Shown here: positions 6,680-13,688 of the stretch, in pieces
How positions within the stretch are numbered: the stretch's first letter is position 1
How the letters are laid out: the number at the start of each line of letters is the position of its first letter
NCBI GenBank assembly: GCA_003670425.1
Contig: QWRL01000042.1
Location: 1 to 13,688, forward strand
DNA: 13,688 bases
Source: Chloroflexota bacterium
Lineage (GTDB): Bacteria; Chloroflexota; Anaerolineae; Anaerolineales; UBA11657
Direction: 5' to 3'
Notes under the pieces: model-generated
Databases searched by the model: none
Told to the model about the DNA's origin: nothing
The model's input: only the letters and a program-made list of their open reading frames with translations
Position numbers and translations under genes: made by a program

Positions 6680-7857
6680 TGCGCATTCTGCACATCATTC
6701 CCTACTTTTATCCGGCTTGGGCCTACGGCGGCACCTGCCGCGCGGCTTGGGAGCTGGCGCGCGCGCTGGTGCGCCATGGGCAGCAAGCAGTGGTGCTCAC
6801 CACCGATGCGCTTGACGCGCAGCAGCGTGTTGGTCCCGCGTTTGAAGTTGTGGAGGGGGTTGAAATTCATCGCGCTGCAAACATTAGCAACCGGCTGGCA
6901 TGGTCGCGGCTCTTCTTGCCGCTTGGTTTTCGCAGCCATCTGTACGCAGAAGTGGCGCGGGCAGATGTTGTGCACCTGCACGAGTTCCGCTCCTATCAAA
7001 ATGCTGTTGCGCTGCCAATCATTGAACAGCAGCGCAAGCCGTTCGTTGTCACGCCGCAGGGCAGCCTGCCGCGCATCATGGGGCGCTACGCACTTAAGGC
7101 CGTGTATGACAGGCTGTACGGCCAGCGCATCTTGCGCAAGGCTGCCCGCTTGCATGCGCTTGATGACATGGAAAGCCGGCAGTACATCGCGCTGGGGGTG
7201 GCGCCGGCGCGCATTGCCATCCGGCCCAACGGGATAGACCCGGCGGAGCTCCAAGCGTTGCCGGACCCGGATGCTTTCCGCACGCGCCATGGCATAGCTG
7301 CGCAAACACCGATCGTGTTGTTTCTGGCGCGGGTCAACCGCATCAAGGGCGTGGATTTCTTGGTGCAAAGTTTTGCGTTGGTGCACAAGCAGATGCCGCA
7401 GGCGCTGCTTGTAATTGTTGGACCGGACGACGGCTACCTCGGCGAAGTGCAGCGCCAAGTGCATGCACTCGGCATTGCGGATCACGTGCGCTTCATTGGC
7501 TATTTGGATGGAATTGAGAAGCTCGCCGCGTACCGGGCCGCAAGCGTCTATGTCCTGCCTTCCACCTACGATATTTTTGGAATTACCCTGCTGGAGGCGC
7601 TGGCTTGCGGCACACCGGTGATCGCCACTGCTGGCGTTGGGTTTGCAGATTTTATGCGCCAAAATAATCTTGGGGCAGTTGTAAAGTTTGGCGACACGCA
7701 GGCACTGCAAACAGAAATCGCGGCGGTGTTACAGCGGCCGTTGCCGGAGCTGGCTGCCCGGTCGGCGGCTGGTCGGCAGTATGTGCTGGAGAACTTTGCG
7801 TGGGACAACATTGCGCGCAATTGGCTGCAGGTTTACGCTGACTGCGCTGTGAACTAG
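6679..7857 (+). CDS. Glycosyltransferase family 4 (GT-B fold)
   Basis: This is a predicted cytoplasmic retaining glycosyltransferase of 392 aa that adds a sugar from a nucleotide donor to a growing glycan or lipid-linked acceptor. The N-terminal Rossmann domain starts with RILHIIPYFYPAWAYGGT (2-19), the GG loop of GT4 enzymes. PNGIDP (183-188) marks the domain junction. LARVNRIKGVD (216-226) is the donor-site Arg/Lys region. YDIFGITLLEALACGTPV (297-314) is the EX7E motif, with Asp298 in place of the first Glu and Glu306 kept. ATG 6679 begins the first beta-strand directly; a TTG at 6664 would add only five residues. A weak AGG lies 6 nt upstream. The stop is followed after 2 nt by the asnB start. 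The substrate cannot be predicted. Confidence 0.93.
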   Translation: MRILHIIPYFYPAWAYGGTCRAAWELARALVRHGQQAVVLTTDALDAQQRVGPAFEVVEGVEIHRAANISNRLAWSRLFLPLGFRSHLYAEVARADVVHLHEFRSYQNAVALPIIEQQRKPFVVTPQGSLPRIMGRYALKAVYDRLYGQRILRKAARLHALDDMESRQYIALGVAPARIAIRPNGIDPAELQALPDPDAFRTRHGIAAQTPIVLFLARVNRIKGVDFLVQSFALVHKQMPQALLVIVGPDDGYLGEVQRQVHALGIADHVRFIGYLDGIEKLAAYRAASVYVLPSTYDIFGITLLEALACGTPVIATAGVGFADFMRQNNLGAVVKFGDTQALQTEIAAVLQRPLPELAARSAAGRQYVLENFAWDNIARNWLQVYADCAVN

Positions 7858-7859
7858 CC

Positions 7860-9794
7860 ATGTGCGGAATTTGCGGATTGCTGCAGGTGGGCGGCGGCGC
7901 GCCGGTGAATGCGGAGCTTTTGACGCGCATGCGCGACCTGATTGCGCATCGCGGCCCGGATGATGCCGGCAGTTATGTGGCGCCGGACGGGCGCGTGGGC
8001 CTGGCCAACCGCCGCCTTTCAATCATCGATCTTTCTGCCGGCGGCCATCAGCCGCTGGCGAATGAGGATGGCACGGTCTGGATTGCGTTTAATGGCGAGA
8101 TCTATAACTACCGTGAGCTGCGCCCGGCGCTGCTGGCGCGCGGGCATGTGTTCGCGTCGCAAAGCGACACCGAGGTCATTGTGCATTTGTATGAGGAGTA
8201 TGGCGCGGACTGCGTGCAGCATTTGCGCGGCATGTTTGCGTTTGCAATCTGGGATGCGCGCCGGCAGGAATTGTTTCTGGCGCGCGACCGTTTGGGCGAG
8301 AAGCCGCTCTACTATGCGCATGCTGATGGCAGTTTTATGTTTGCGTCTGAGATCAAGAGCCTGCTTGCCAATCCGGCGCTGCGGCGCAAGGTGAAACCAG
8401 AGGCGCTCTACCACTACCTTACCTTTCTGACGCCGCCTGCACCGGACACGCTTTTTGACGGAGTGCAAAAACTTGCTGCCGGGCACTGCGCCTGGATTGC
8501 CCGCGACGGCAGCGTGCGCGTACACGAATATTGGAACATGTTTGCCGGTGGGCCCGCACCGGCCAGCCCGGGCGATGTGCTGGACCAGCTGCGTTCCACA
8601 CTGCGCGAGAGCATTGCGCTGCGCATGATTTCGGATGTGCCCTTCGGCGTGCTGCTTTCCGGCGGCATCGACTCCACAACAAATTTGGCGTTGATGACCG
8701 AGTTGCTAAAGCAGCCGGTGCGTTCCTTCTCCATCGGCTATGCGGGTGCCGGGGTGGAGGAGTACAACGAGCTCAACTTTGCGCGCGCGGCTGCGCGTGA
8801 GTTTGGCGCCGAGCATCACGAGGTGATCATCGGCCGTGAGGATCTCATGCGCTTTTTGCCGGACATGATTTATCACCAGGACGAGCCGATCGCGGACCCG
8901 GTTTGTGTGCCGGTGCATTATGTCTGCAAGCTGGCGCGCGAGTCCGGCACCAAAGTGGTGCAGGTGGGCGAGGGCGCTGACGAATTGTTTGGCGGTTACG
9001 CGCACTGGATTGCAGCGCTGCGCTTGGAGCGCACGCTGTGGCCAATGTTTGGCAGCCTGCCGGGATTCATGCGCCATGCGGTTGCCGGAATGGCGCGGCC
9101 GCTGCTTGGCGAGCTGCGCCATGAATACCTGCGGCGCGGGGCTGCGCATGAGGAGTTATTTTGGGGCGGCGCGATTGCATTTGGCGAGGCGGGCAAGCAG
9201 GCGCTGCTTACCGAAGGATTTTTGCGGCAGGTGCGCGGCTTGTCCTCGCATGATCCGGTGCGTGCGCAGCGCCTGCAGTTTGAGGCCACCAGCCCCAACC
9301 GCGACTACCTGACGTGGATGAGCTATCTCGACTTGCGCATGCGCCTGCCGGAACTGCTGCTGATGCGCGTCGACAAGATGTCCATGGCAACTTCGGTGGA
9401 AGCGCGCGTGCCGTTTCTCGACCACGTGTTTGTGGAGCAGATGATGCAGCTGCCGCAGCATGTAAAGCTGCCCGGCCTGCAGCCCAAGCATTTGCTGAAG
9501 CAGGCCGTGCGCGGCATCATCCCGGATGCGGTTATTGACCGCCCAAAGCAGGGGTTTCGCGTGCCCGTGCGGCAGTGGCTGGCTGAAGATTTAGGCGTAC
9601 TGGCGCACGATTGCTTGCGCGGTTTTTGCCAGCGCACAGATTATTTCCGCTGGCCGCGGGTGCAGGCGTTGCTGCGCAGCAACAATGAACTCTCGTGGTA
9701 CTTGCTGAACTTTGCGCTCTGGCATGAGCTGTGGATTGAAGGCGTCCCGCGCGATGAGCTGCTGGTTGCGCGGCAGCCTGCGCGGGTGCGGTAA
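7860..9794 (+). CDS. asnB: Asparagine synthase (glutamine-hydrolysing), AsnB type
   Basis: This two-domain amidotransferase converts aspartate, glutamine and ATP to asparagine, or amidates another carboxylate. The N-terminal class II glutaminase (about 1-210) starts MCGICG, so Cys2 becomes the N-terminal nucleophile after Met removal. RLSIIDL (52-58), FNGEIYNY (77-84) and SDTEV (102-106) hold the glutamine-binding residues. The ATP-pyrophosphatase synthetase domain has SGGIDS (267-272), GEGADELFGGY (370-380) and the late MSMATSVEARVPFLDH segment, all intact. At 644 aa it is full length. Only 2 nt separate it from the upstream GT4 stop, so it is in the glycan operon. AsnB homologues in such clusters may amidate sugar acids, but that role is inferred from context; a plain asparagine synthase is equally possible. 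Confidence 0.95.
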   Translation: MCGICGLLQVGGGAPVNAELLTRMRDLIAHRGPDDAGSYVAPDGRVGLANRRLSIIDLSAGGHQPLANEDGTVWIAFNGEIYNYRELRPALLARGHVFASQSDTEVIVHLYEEYGADCVQHLRGMFAFAIWDARRQELFLARDRLGEKPLYYAHADGSFMFASEIKSLLANPALRRKVKPEALYHYLTFLTPPAPDTLFDGVQKLAAGHCAWIARDGSVRVHEYWNMFAGGPAPASPGDVLDQLRSTLRESIALRMISDVPFGVLLSGGIDSTTNLALMTELLKQPVRSFSIGYAGAGVEEYNELNFARAAAREFGAEHHEVIIGREDLMRFLPDMIYHQDEPIADPVCVPVHYVCKLARESGTKVVQVGEGADELFGGYAHWIAALRLERTLWPMFGSLPGFMRHAVAGMARPLLGELRHEYLRRGAAHEELFWGGAIAFGEAGKQALLTEGFLRQVRGLSSHDPVRAQRLQFEATSPNRDYLTWMSYLDLRMRLPELLLMRVDKMSMATSVEARVPFLDHVFVEQMMQLPQHVKLPGLQPKHLLKQAVRGIIPDAVIDRPKQGFRVPVRQWLAEDLGVLAHDCLRGFCQRTDYFRWPRVQALLRSNNELSWYLLNFALWHELWIEGVPRDELLVARQPARVR

Positions 9795-9808
9795 TCCTGT
9801 GGGTTAAC

Positions 9809-11797
9809 TCAGGCGGGCCCGTACATGCACTGTGTTTTGGGCTCAAGCGGGCAGGCAATGAAGGGCAGCTGCACCCGCATCAAAATGTAGGTGCTTGCAA
9901 TGAAGAGCATCACAATTACGCCAGCCAGCACCAGCCGGCGCTGCTTGCGCCCAAGAATTGCAAGCAGGCCGCCAGCCAGCAGAATGCTGGCCGGCATTGT
10001 AGCGGGCAGTCCATAGCGCGCTCCGGCAAAAGTTAGTAGTTGGGTGCGGTTTGGCCACACATCCGCCCGTATAAACACCACGCCCCACAGCACTGCGCAG
10101 GTGCCGACTAACAGCAAGAGGTGCTTGCGTTCTGGTGTGCCGCGGGTGCGCCACAAGGCGAGCAACAAGCCTGCCAGCGCCAGCAGCGTCAGGCCGGCGA
10201 AGGGCAGCAGCTGCAAACGGGTAAGGCCCGGCTGCGTGCCGCCAAAACTGGACCAGTACATGCTGAAGATCCATGCCGGCAGTTCCGCCAGGTACACCTG
10301 GCTGGTGCGCTGCCATGACAGCAGCCCCCACAGCATTTGGTTGGGCTCGTAAGCCTGCAAGCGCACGAAGCGGATGCGCGGCCAGCGTTGTTCGGCCGAG
10401 CCATTGCGCAGCAAGTTTGTAAACTGCACACCATCCCAGCTGCCGGAAGTTGCGGCGGCACTATTAAATTGCGGCGGCACCAGCGGGTTGAACTCGCCCG
10501 GCGCAACCACCAGCTCATCATAAACAGCATTGCCTGCAAGCCCCGGGTGCAGCACCATTGCCAGATGCTCAGCGCCGGGGTCAATGCGCATGCTGCGCGC
10601 CCGAAACTCCCATTCCCCGGTTGCAGGCAGCTCCGCGCTGGTGCTGCCCAGCTGGTCTTCAAGCGCCGGAAACTTTAGCGCTGCGCCGCGCGGGGCGCGC
10701 ACCCAGCCGCCGACTGTTACCAGTTTGCCGCGCAGCTGCCGGACCGTACTCTCAGGCAGATATTGCACAATGCCATCAGCCGAGTCGTTGTAGAGGCGCT
10801 CGCATAAGTCATCCGGTGCGCACATCAGGTCATCGCGCACCAACCCCTCTGCATTGTCATTGCGGGTGGCCAGCATGCCAACGGCGCCAGAGTGCGCGGA
10901 TGTGGTCAGCTGCGGCGAGCGCAGCGGACGGTGGCGCAATACCAGCGCGCCATTGTTGATGAACCAGTGCGCCGGTGCCAGCAGGTCCACCGGCTGCAGC
11001 GCAAGCATGGCAACGCCAACTGCCGCGAGTGCAGACAGGAGGGCACGGCGCCGCAGTGCTGCGGGCAGCGCTGCCAGCAACCAAATAGCCGCCAATGGCG
11101 CGCCAATCCACGCCGATGTTTTGGTTGTGAAGCATGCCAGCAGCGCCAGCGCAGCAGCTACTCCGCGTGTGGCGCTCCAGCCGCGCGCATGGATGCTGGC
11201 TAATGCCCACAGCAGCATGCCCAGCGCACACGCCGCACCAACATCAGCGTTGGTTCCGGTGCTCAAGTCCGCCAGCTGCTGGTTGAAGCCGGTGAGGGCG
11301 GCGGCGCCAATGGCCCAAAGCTTGCGTTTTGGAAAGAGCTCGTGCGTAATACCGTAGGTGGCCACGGTCATGAGCAGGCCCAGCAGCAGCGTCGCAGTGC
11401 GGCTCATGAATGAGGCCAGCTGATCCGATACAGGATTTACAACAGCGATGGGCAGTGCAGCCCATGTGTAGTAGGCCACGCCGCGCTTGGCATGCAGCCA
11501 AAAATAAGCGCAGGGACTCACTTCTGGATGTGCGGGATCGGCGTACGGCGGCGGCACCTGCCGCCCGAGCAACGTATCGCGAATGGCCTGGCCGAGCGCG
11601 CTCTGCTGCTCGTTGTACGCGTGCGGCAAGCCAACTGCGTGGCGCATGCAGCCCGCAGCCATCAGGCGCGTCACGCCAAACTGCCAGTACTCATCCACGC
11701 CAAAGCCCAGTGGTACAATGGCGATGCGCAGCAATGCGATTGCAGCTTGCGCCACGAGCAGAAGCGTCAGGGCGCGCAGCGCTATGCGGTTTTGCAT
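9809..11797 (-). CDS. Large GT-C-like membrane protein with a lumenal jelly-roll-like insert
   Basis: This is a predicted polytopic protein of 662 aa resembling DUF2142/GT-C-type membrane glycosyltransferases. A first helix (about 7-29) is followed by FGVDEYWQF (32-40), an acidic motif where GT-C enzymes place catalytic residues, and then a block of helices to about 275. An extracytoplasmic domain of about 240 residues follows. It has carbohydrate-binding-module-like hallmarks: SAHSGAVGM (300-308), GGWVRAP (363-369), TGEWEF (393-398), VYDELVVAPGE (425-435) and NLLRNGSAE (461-469). The protein ends in three or four more helices (about 525-645). ATG 11797 is chosen because the signal helix and a consensus promoter fit it; the frame stays open upstream into the divergent gene. 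It runs against its neighbours and converges on asnB with a 14-bp gap. No substrate can be named. Confidence 0.82.
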   Translation of the reverse strand: MQNRIALRALTLLLVAQAAIALLRIAIVPLGFGVDEYWQFGVTRLMAAGCMRHAVGLPHAYNEQQSALGQAIRDTLLGRQVPPPYADPAHPEVSPCAYFWLHAKRGVAYYTWAALPIAVVNPVSDQLASFMSRTATLLLGLLMTVATYGITHELFPKRKLWAIGAAALTGFNQQLADLSTGTNADVGAACALGMLLWALASIHARGWSATRGVAAALALLACFTTKTSAWIGAPLAAIWLLAALPAALRRRALLSALAAVGVAMLALQPVDLLAPAHWFINNGALVLRHRPLRSPQLTTSAHSGAVGMLATRNDNAEGLVRDDLMCAPDDLCERLYNDSADGIVQYLPESTVRQLRGKLVTVGGWVRAPRGAALKFPALEDQLGSTSAELPATGEWEFRARSMRIDPGAEHLAMVLHPGLAGNAVYDELVVAPGEFNPLVPPQFNSAAATSGSWDGVQFTNLLRNGSAEQRWPRIRFVRLQAYEPNQMLWGLLSWQRTSQVYLAELPAWIFSMYWSSFGGTQPGLTRLQLLPFAGLTLLALAGLLLALWRTRGTPERKHLLLLVGTCAVLWGVVFIRADVWPNRTQLLTFAGARYGLPATMPASILLAGGLLAILGRKQRRLVLAGVIVMLFIASTYILMRVQLPFIACPLEPKTQCMYGPA

Positions 11798-11804
11798 CGC
11801 GCGC

Positions 11805-11833
11805 AGTGTAACGACCCGATAACCCCTTGTCAA
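11805..11833 (-). promoter_or_regulatory. Sigma-70-type promoter of the GT-C-like gene, near-leaderless
   Basis: On the - strand, TTGACA (11828-11833) is followed by exactly 17 bp and TACACT (11805-11810), then 7 nt to the ATG at 11797. A start site seven bases past the -10 box would be one base before the ATG. The -35 box and its flanks (CGTTGACAA) are identical to those of the M19 promoter. The boxes are direct observation; the start site is inferred. Confidence 0.72.
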
Positions 11834-11870
11834 CGACCGGCACAAAAGGCCGTACGCGAGCAAACGTGCG

Positions 11871-13058
11871 ATGATGCCGGTGCGGCTGGCGGCGCTGATC
11901 TCGCATCCCATCCAATACTTCGCGCCGCTCTATCGCGAGCTGGCGCGGCGCCCGGACATCTCCCTCACAGTTTTTTTTTGCGCACGCGGAAATGTTGAAG
12001 GCAGCTTCGACAGCGGCTTTGGCCGCACCGTGCAATGGGACACGCCCCTGCTTGGCGGCTATTCTTCGCGCTTCATGCAAAATTTTGCACTGCGCCCGGA
12101 TCCGCAGCGCTTTTTGGGTGTTGTCAATCCCGCAGTGGTTGGCCTGCTGCGGCGCGGGAAGTTTGACGCGCTTTGGCTGCCTGGAGGTTATGGTGCAAGC
12201 CATTGGCTGGCGATTGCGGCGGCGCGCACGCTGCACATGCCCATCCTGCTGCGCACCGAGTCAACTAAATCCGGCAAGCACGGTGCGGCCCATATGATGA
12301 AAGCTGCCTTGATGCGCAATATTGCCGGCGCACTTTATATCGGCAGCCGCAACCGCTCGTTATACGAGTCATTTGGGGTGCCGGCGCAGCGCATGCACTT
12401 CGCGCCGTACTCTGTAGATAACCGGTTCTTTTTGCAACAGGCAGAATTATTCAGGGGCCAGCGCCTCCAGCTGCGCAAACGCTTCGGCATTGTTGGCGAA
12501 GGCCCGTGCATCCTGTTTGCCGGCAAGCTGATTGCGAAGAAGCAGCCGCAAGCCCTGCTGCAGGCGTTTCAGGCGGTGCGCGCAAAACATGCGTGCACGC
12601 TGCTGTTTGCCGGTGACGGCGAATTGCGCCCGGTTTTGGAGGCGCAAGTGCGGGATGCGCAAATGATGGATGTTCATTTTGCGGGCTTCCTCAACCAAAC
12701 TGAAATTGGCGCAGCCTATGCGTGTGCCGACATTTTTGTGCTGCCCTCCTTATACGACGAGACTTGGGGTCTGGTGGTGAACGAAGCCATGAACTTTGGG
12801 CTGCCGGTAGTGCTGAGCGATGCGGTGGGTTGCGCGGACGACCTACTGCGACAGCGCGAAAATGGTTTCGTTGTCAGTGCCAGCCGCTTTGGAATTGAAG
12901 GCGCGGACGCAATCGCGGCGTTGGTGGCTGACGCGGAACTGCGGCGCGCCTATGGCGCGCGCTCGCGCGAGATCATTGCCCAGTGGGATGTGCCGCATAC
13001 GGCGGACGGGATTGTGGCGGCAGCGCACTCTGTTGTTGGTTTCAATGCGCCGCACTGA
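11871..13058 (+). CDS. Glycosyltransferase family 4 (GT-B fold)
   Basis: This is a predicted cytoplasmic GT4 enzyme of 395 aa. The N terminus carries the SHPIQYFAPLYRELA motif (11-25) of one GT4 subgroup. The C-terminal donor domain shows FAGKLIAKKQP (216-226, donor-phosphate Lys), LLFAGDGELRP (244-254) and YDETWGLVVNEAMNFGLPVV (295-314), a complete EX7E motif with Glu297 and Glu305. ATG 11871 is followed by a second ATG (11874); both are possible starts. It is divergent from the GT-C-like gene across 73 bp. TTGTCA (11827-11832) could be a -35 box, but no convincing -10 is seen on this strand. A run of nine T (11971-11979) covers codons 34-37 and is an obvious slippage site. The stop overlaps a mini-ORF that leads to the next glycosyltransferase. 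Confidence 0.92.
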   Translation: MMPVRLAALISHPIQYFAPLYRELARRPDISLTVFFCARGNVEGSFDSGFGRTVQWDTPLLGGYSSRFMQNFALRPDPQRFLGVVNPAVVGLLRRGKFDALWLPGGYGASHWLAIAAARTLHMPILLRTESTKSGKHGAAHMMKAALMRNIAGALYIGSRNRSLYESFGVPAQRMHFAPYSVDNRFFLQQAELFRGQRLQLRKRFGIVGEGPCILFAGKLIAKKQPQALLQAFQAVRAKHACTLLFAGDGELRPVLEAQVRDAQMMDVHFAGFLNQTEIGAAYACADIFVLPSLYDETWGLVVNEAMNFGLPVVLSDAVGCADDLLRQRENGFVVSASRFGIEGADAIAALVADAELRRAYGARSREIIAQWDVPHTADGIVAAAHSVVGFNAPH

Positions 13059-13141
13059 TGGGCTGGTCTGCGAAAATCATGATCTGGTTTAGCGCGCTGC
13101 GTTCGTCAGCTGCGCTGGATTGTGCAGCCACACCACAATAG
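13058..13141 (+). CDS. 27-aa bridging mini-ORF between two GT4 genes
   Basis: The ATG overlaps the upstream stop (TGATG, 13056-13060). The frame crosses the whole gap and ends in TAG (13139-13141), two bases before the GTG start of the next gene. The predicted peptide begins MGWSAKIMIWFSALRSS and matches nothing I know; it is mildly hydrophobic near the N terminus. It has exactly the same length as the mini-ORF at 6596-6679, with no obvious sequence similarity. Coupled translation is the proposed role. Chance is the main alternative, because a gap of this length stays open fairly often. Confidence 0.3.
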   Translation: MGWSAKIMIWFSALRSSAALDCAATPQ

Positions 13142-13143
13142 CT

Positions 13144-13688
13144 GTGACTTTTCTTTTGGGCTTGTTCACCCAAGTGGGTGGCAGGGGCGGTGTGCAGGCG
13201 GTGTCCGTGCAGCTGGCGCGCCGGCTTGCGGCGCACGCACAAACTAGCGCAGCGCAGGTTGAGTTGCTGGTGTTAAACGATGCGCCCGGCAGTCTGCATC
13301 CGGTCTCTGCCGCGCTGCGCGGATTTGGTCGCGACTGGCGCAAATTTTCGCTGGCAGCTTTTGTGGCGGGCGTGCGCGCATCAAGCATCTGGGTGGCGCA
13401 TGTGAATCTTGCGCCGCTGGCCTGGCTGGCATGCCTGCTGCGGCCACGGCTGCGCTATGTAGTTGTGGCGCATGGGGTGGAGGTCTGGGCGCTGCGCTCC
13501 AGTATGCAACGGGCTGCTTTGCGGCGGGCGGACATCGTTGTTGCTGTGAGCGTATACACCGCCGGCAGGCTGGTGGAACTGCATCGAGTGTCTGCCGCAA
13601 AAATTGTGGTGATACCCAATGTGCTGGCTGATGGCTTGCCGCCGGCGCCAGCCGGCGCCGCTGACCACAACTTGATATTGTCGGTTTC
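13144..13688 (+). CDS. Glycosyltransferase family 4, N-terminal part (cut by window edge)
   Basis: The first 181 codons of a GT4 enzyme are present and the reading frame runs off the right edge. The N-terminal Rossmann domain begins with the hydrophobic strand TFLLGLF and the glycine loop VGGRGGVQ (11-18). VVAHGVEVWAL (107-117) is the usual post-strand His-Gly motif. VVAVSVYTAGRL and KIVVIPNVL (about 131-160) match the end of the N-terminal domain. Start GTG 13144 puts the first beta-strand at residues 2-8, as in other family members. A TTG at 13120 is a longer alternative; the frame is closed by TAG at 13090-13092. No Shine-Dalgarno sequence is seen. It probably forms one transcript with the GT4 gene upstream. 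The catalytic EX7E region lies outside the window. Confidence 0.87.
   Translation, partial: MTFLLGLFTQVGGRGGVQAVSVQLARRLAAHAQTSAAQVELLVLNDAPGSLHPVSAALRGFGRDWRKFSLAAFVAGVRASSIWVAHVNLAPLAWLACLLRPRLRYVVVAHGVEVWALRSSMQRAALRRADIVVAVSVYTAGRLVELHRVSAAKIVVIPNVLADGLPPAPAGAADHNLILSV

Noticed and set aside
9795..9813. Possible bidirectional terminator between asnB and the convergent GT-C-like gene
   Set aside because: CCTG/CAGG gives only four base pairs before mismatches, and there is no T-run on either side.
10412..10428. Imperfect palindrome GCAAGTTTGTAAACTGC resembling the 1152-1169 repeat
   Set aside because: It lies inside a coding region, has a mismatch and shares only a short core, so it is probably chance.
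11798..11911. In-frame extension of the GT-C-like gene up to 11911
   Set aside because: It covers the promoter and the start of the divergent GT4 gene; ATG 11797 directly precedes the first membrane helix.
13077..13084. ATCATGAT palindrome between the last two glycosyltransferase genes
   Set aside because: Eight bases are expected by chance, it lies in the mini-ORF and no second copy was seen nearby.

Overview
This looks like chromosomal DNA from a GC-rich, free-living bacterium. It carries twelve real genes, one of them cut by the right edge, plus two 27-codon mini-ORFs. I saw no tRNA, rRNA, CRISPR array, insertion sequence or phage gene. The host cannot be fixed from the sequence. The lipoprotein signal, the YwhC-like M50 protease, the cytoplasmic M19 dipeptidase and the giant membrane glycan proteins would fit a Chloroflexota (Anaerolineae-like) genome, but that is an impression and not a proof.

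Left part (1-1850, + strand), housekeeping: a small site-2-type M50 membrane protease overlaps a GIY-YIG nuclease-like protein. After a 176-bp gap with a perfect 18-bp inverted repeat comes a TsaC/YrdC-type threonylcarbamoyl-AMP synthase for tRNA t6A.

Middle (1863-4676, - strand): a tightly overlapping three-gene operon, transcribed leftward, of an M19 dipeptidase, an unrecognised four-helix membrane protein and a PDZ/S41 lipoprotein. The S41 protein has Gly where the catalytic Ser should be, so it may be a pseudoprotease.

Right part (4749-13688), surface glycan assembly: a polytopic GT-C-like protein, a GT4 glycosyltransferase and an AsnB-type amidotransferase run on +. A large GT-C-like membrane protein with a lumenal jelly-roll-like insert runs on - and converges on asnB. 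Divergent from it, a GT4 gene and a second, partial GT4 gene run on +. Together these probably assemble or decorate a cell-surface polysaccharide or glycoprotein.

The most unusual signal is in expression. No start codon in the window has a convincing Shine-Dalgarno sequence. Two genes have TTGACA-N17-(TACGAT or TACACT) promoters, and a third has an extended -10 (TGcTATACT). All three -10 boxes end 6-7 nt before the ATG, which predicts leaderless mRNAs. In the two gaps between co-directional glycan genes, an 84-nt mini-ORF starts inside the upstream stop codon and stops at the downstream start codon. This suggests translational coupling through bridging mini-ORFs in a system with little Shine-Dalgarno use.
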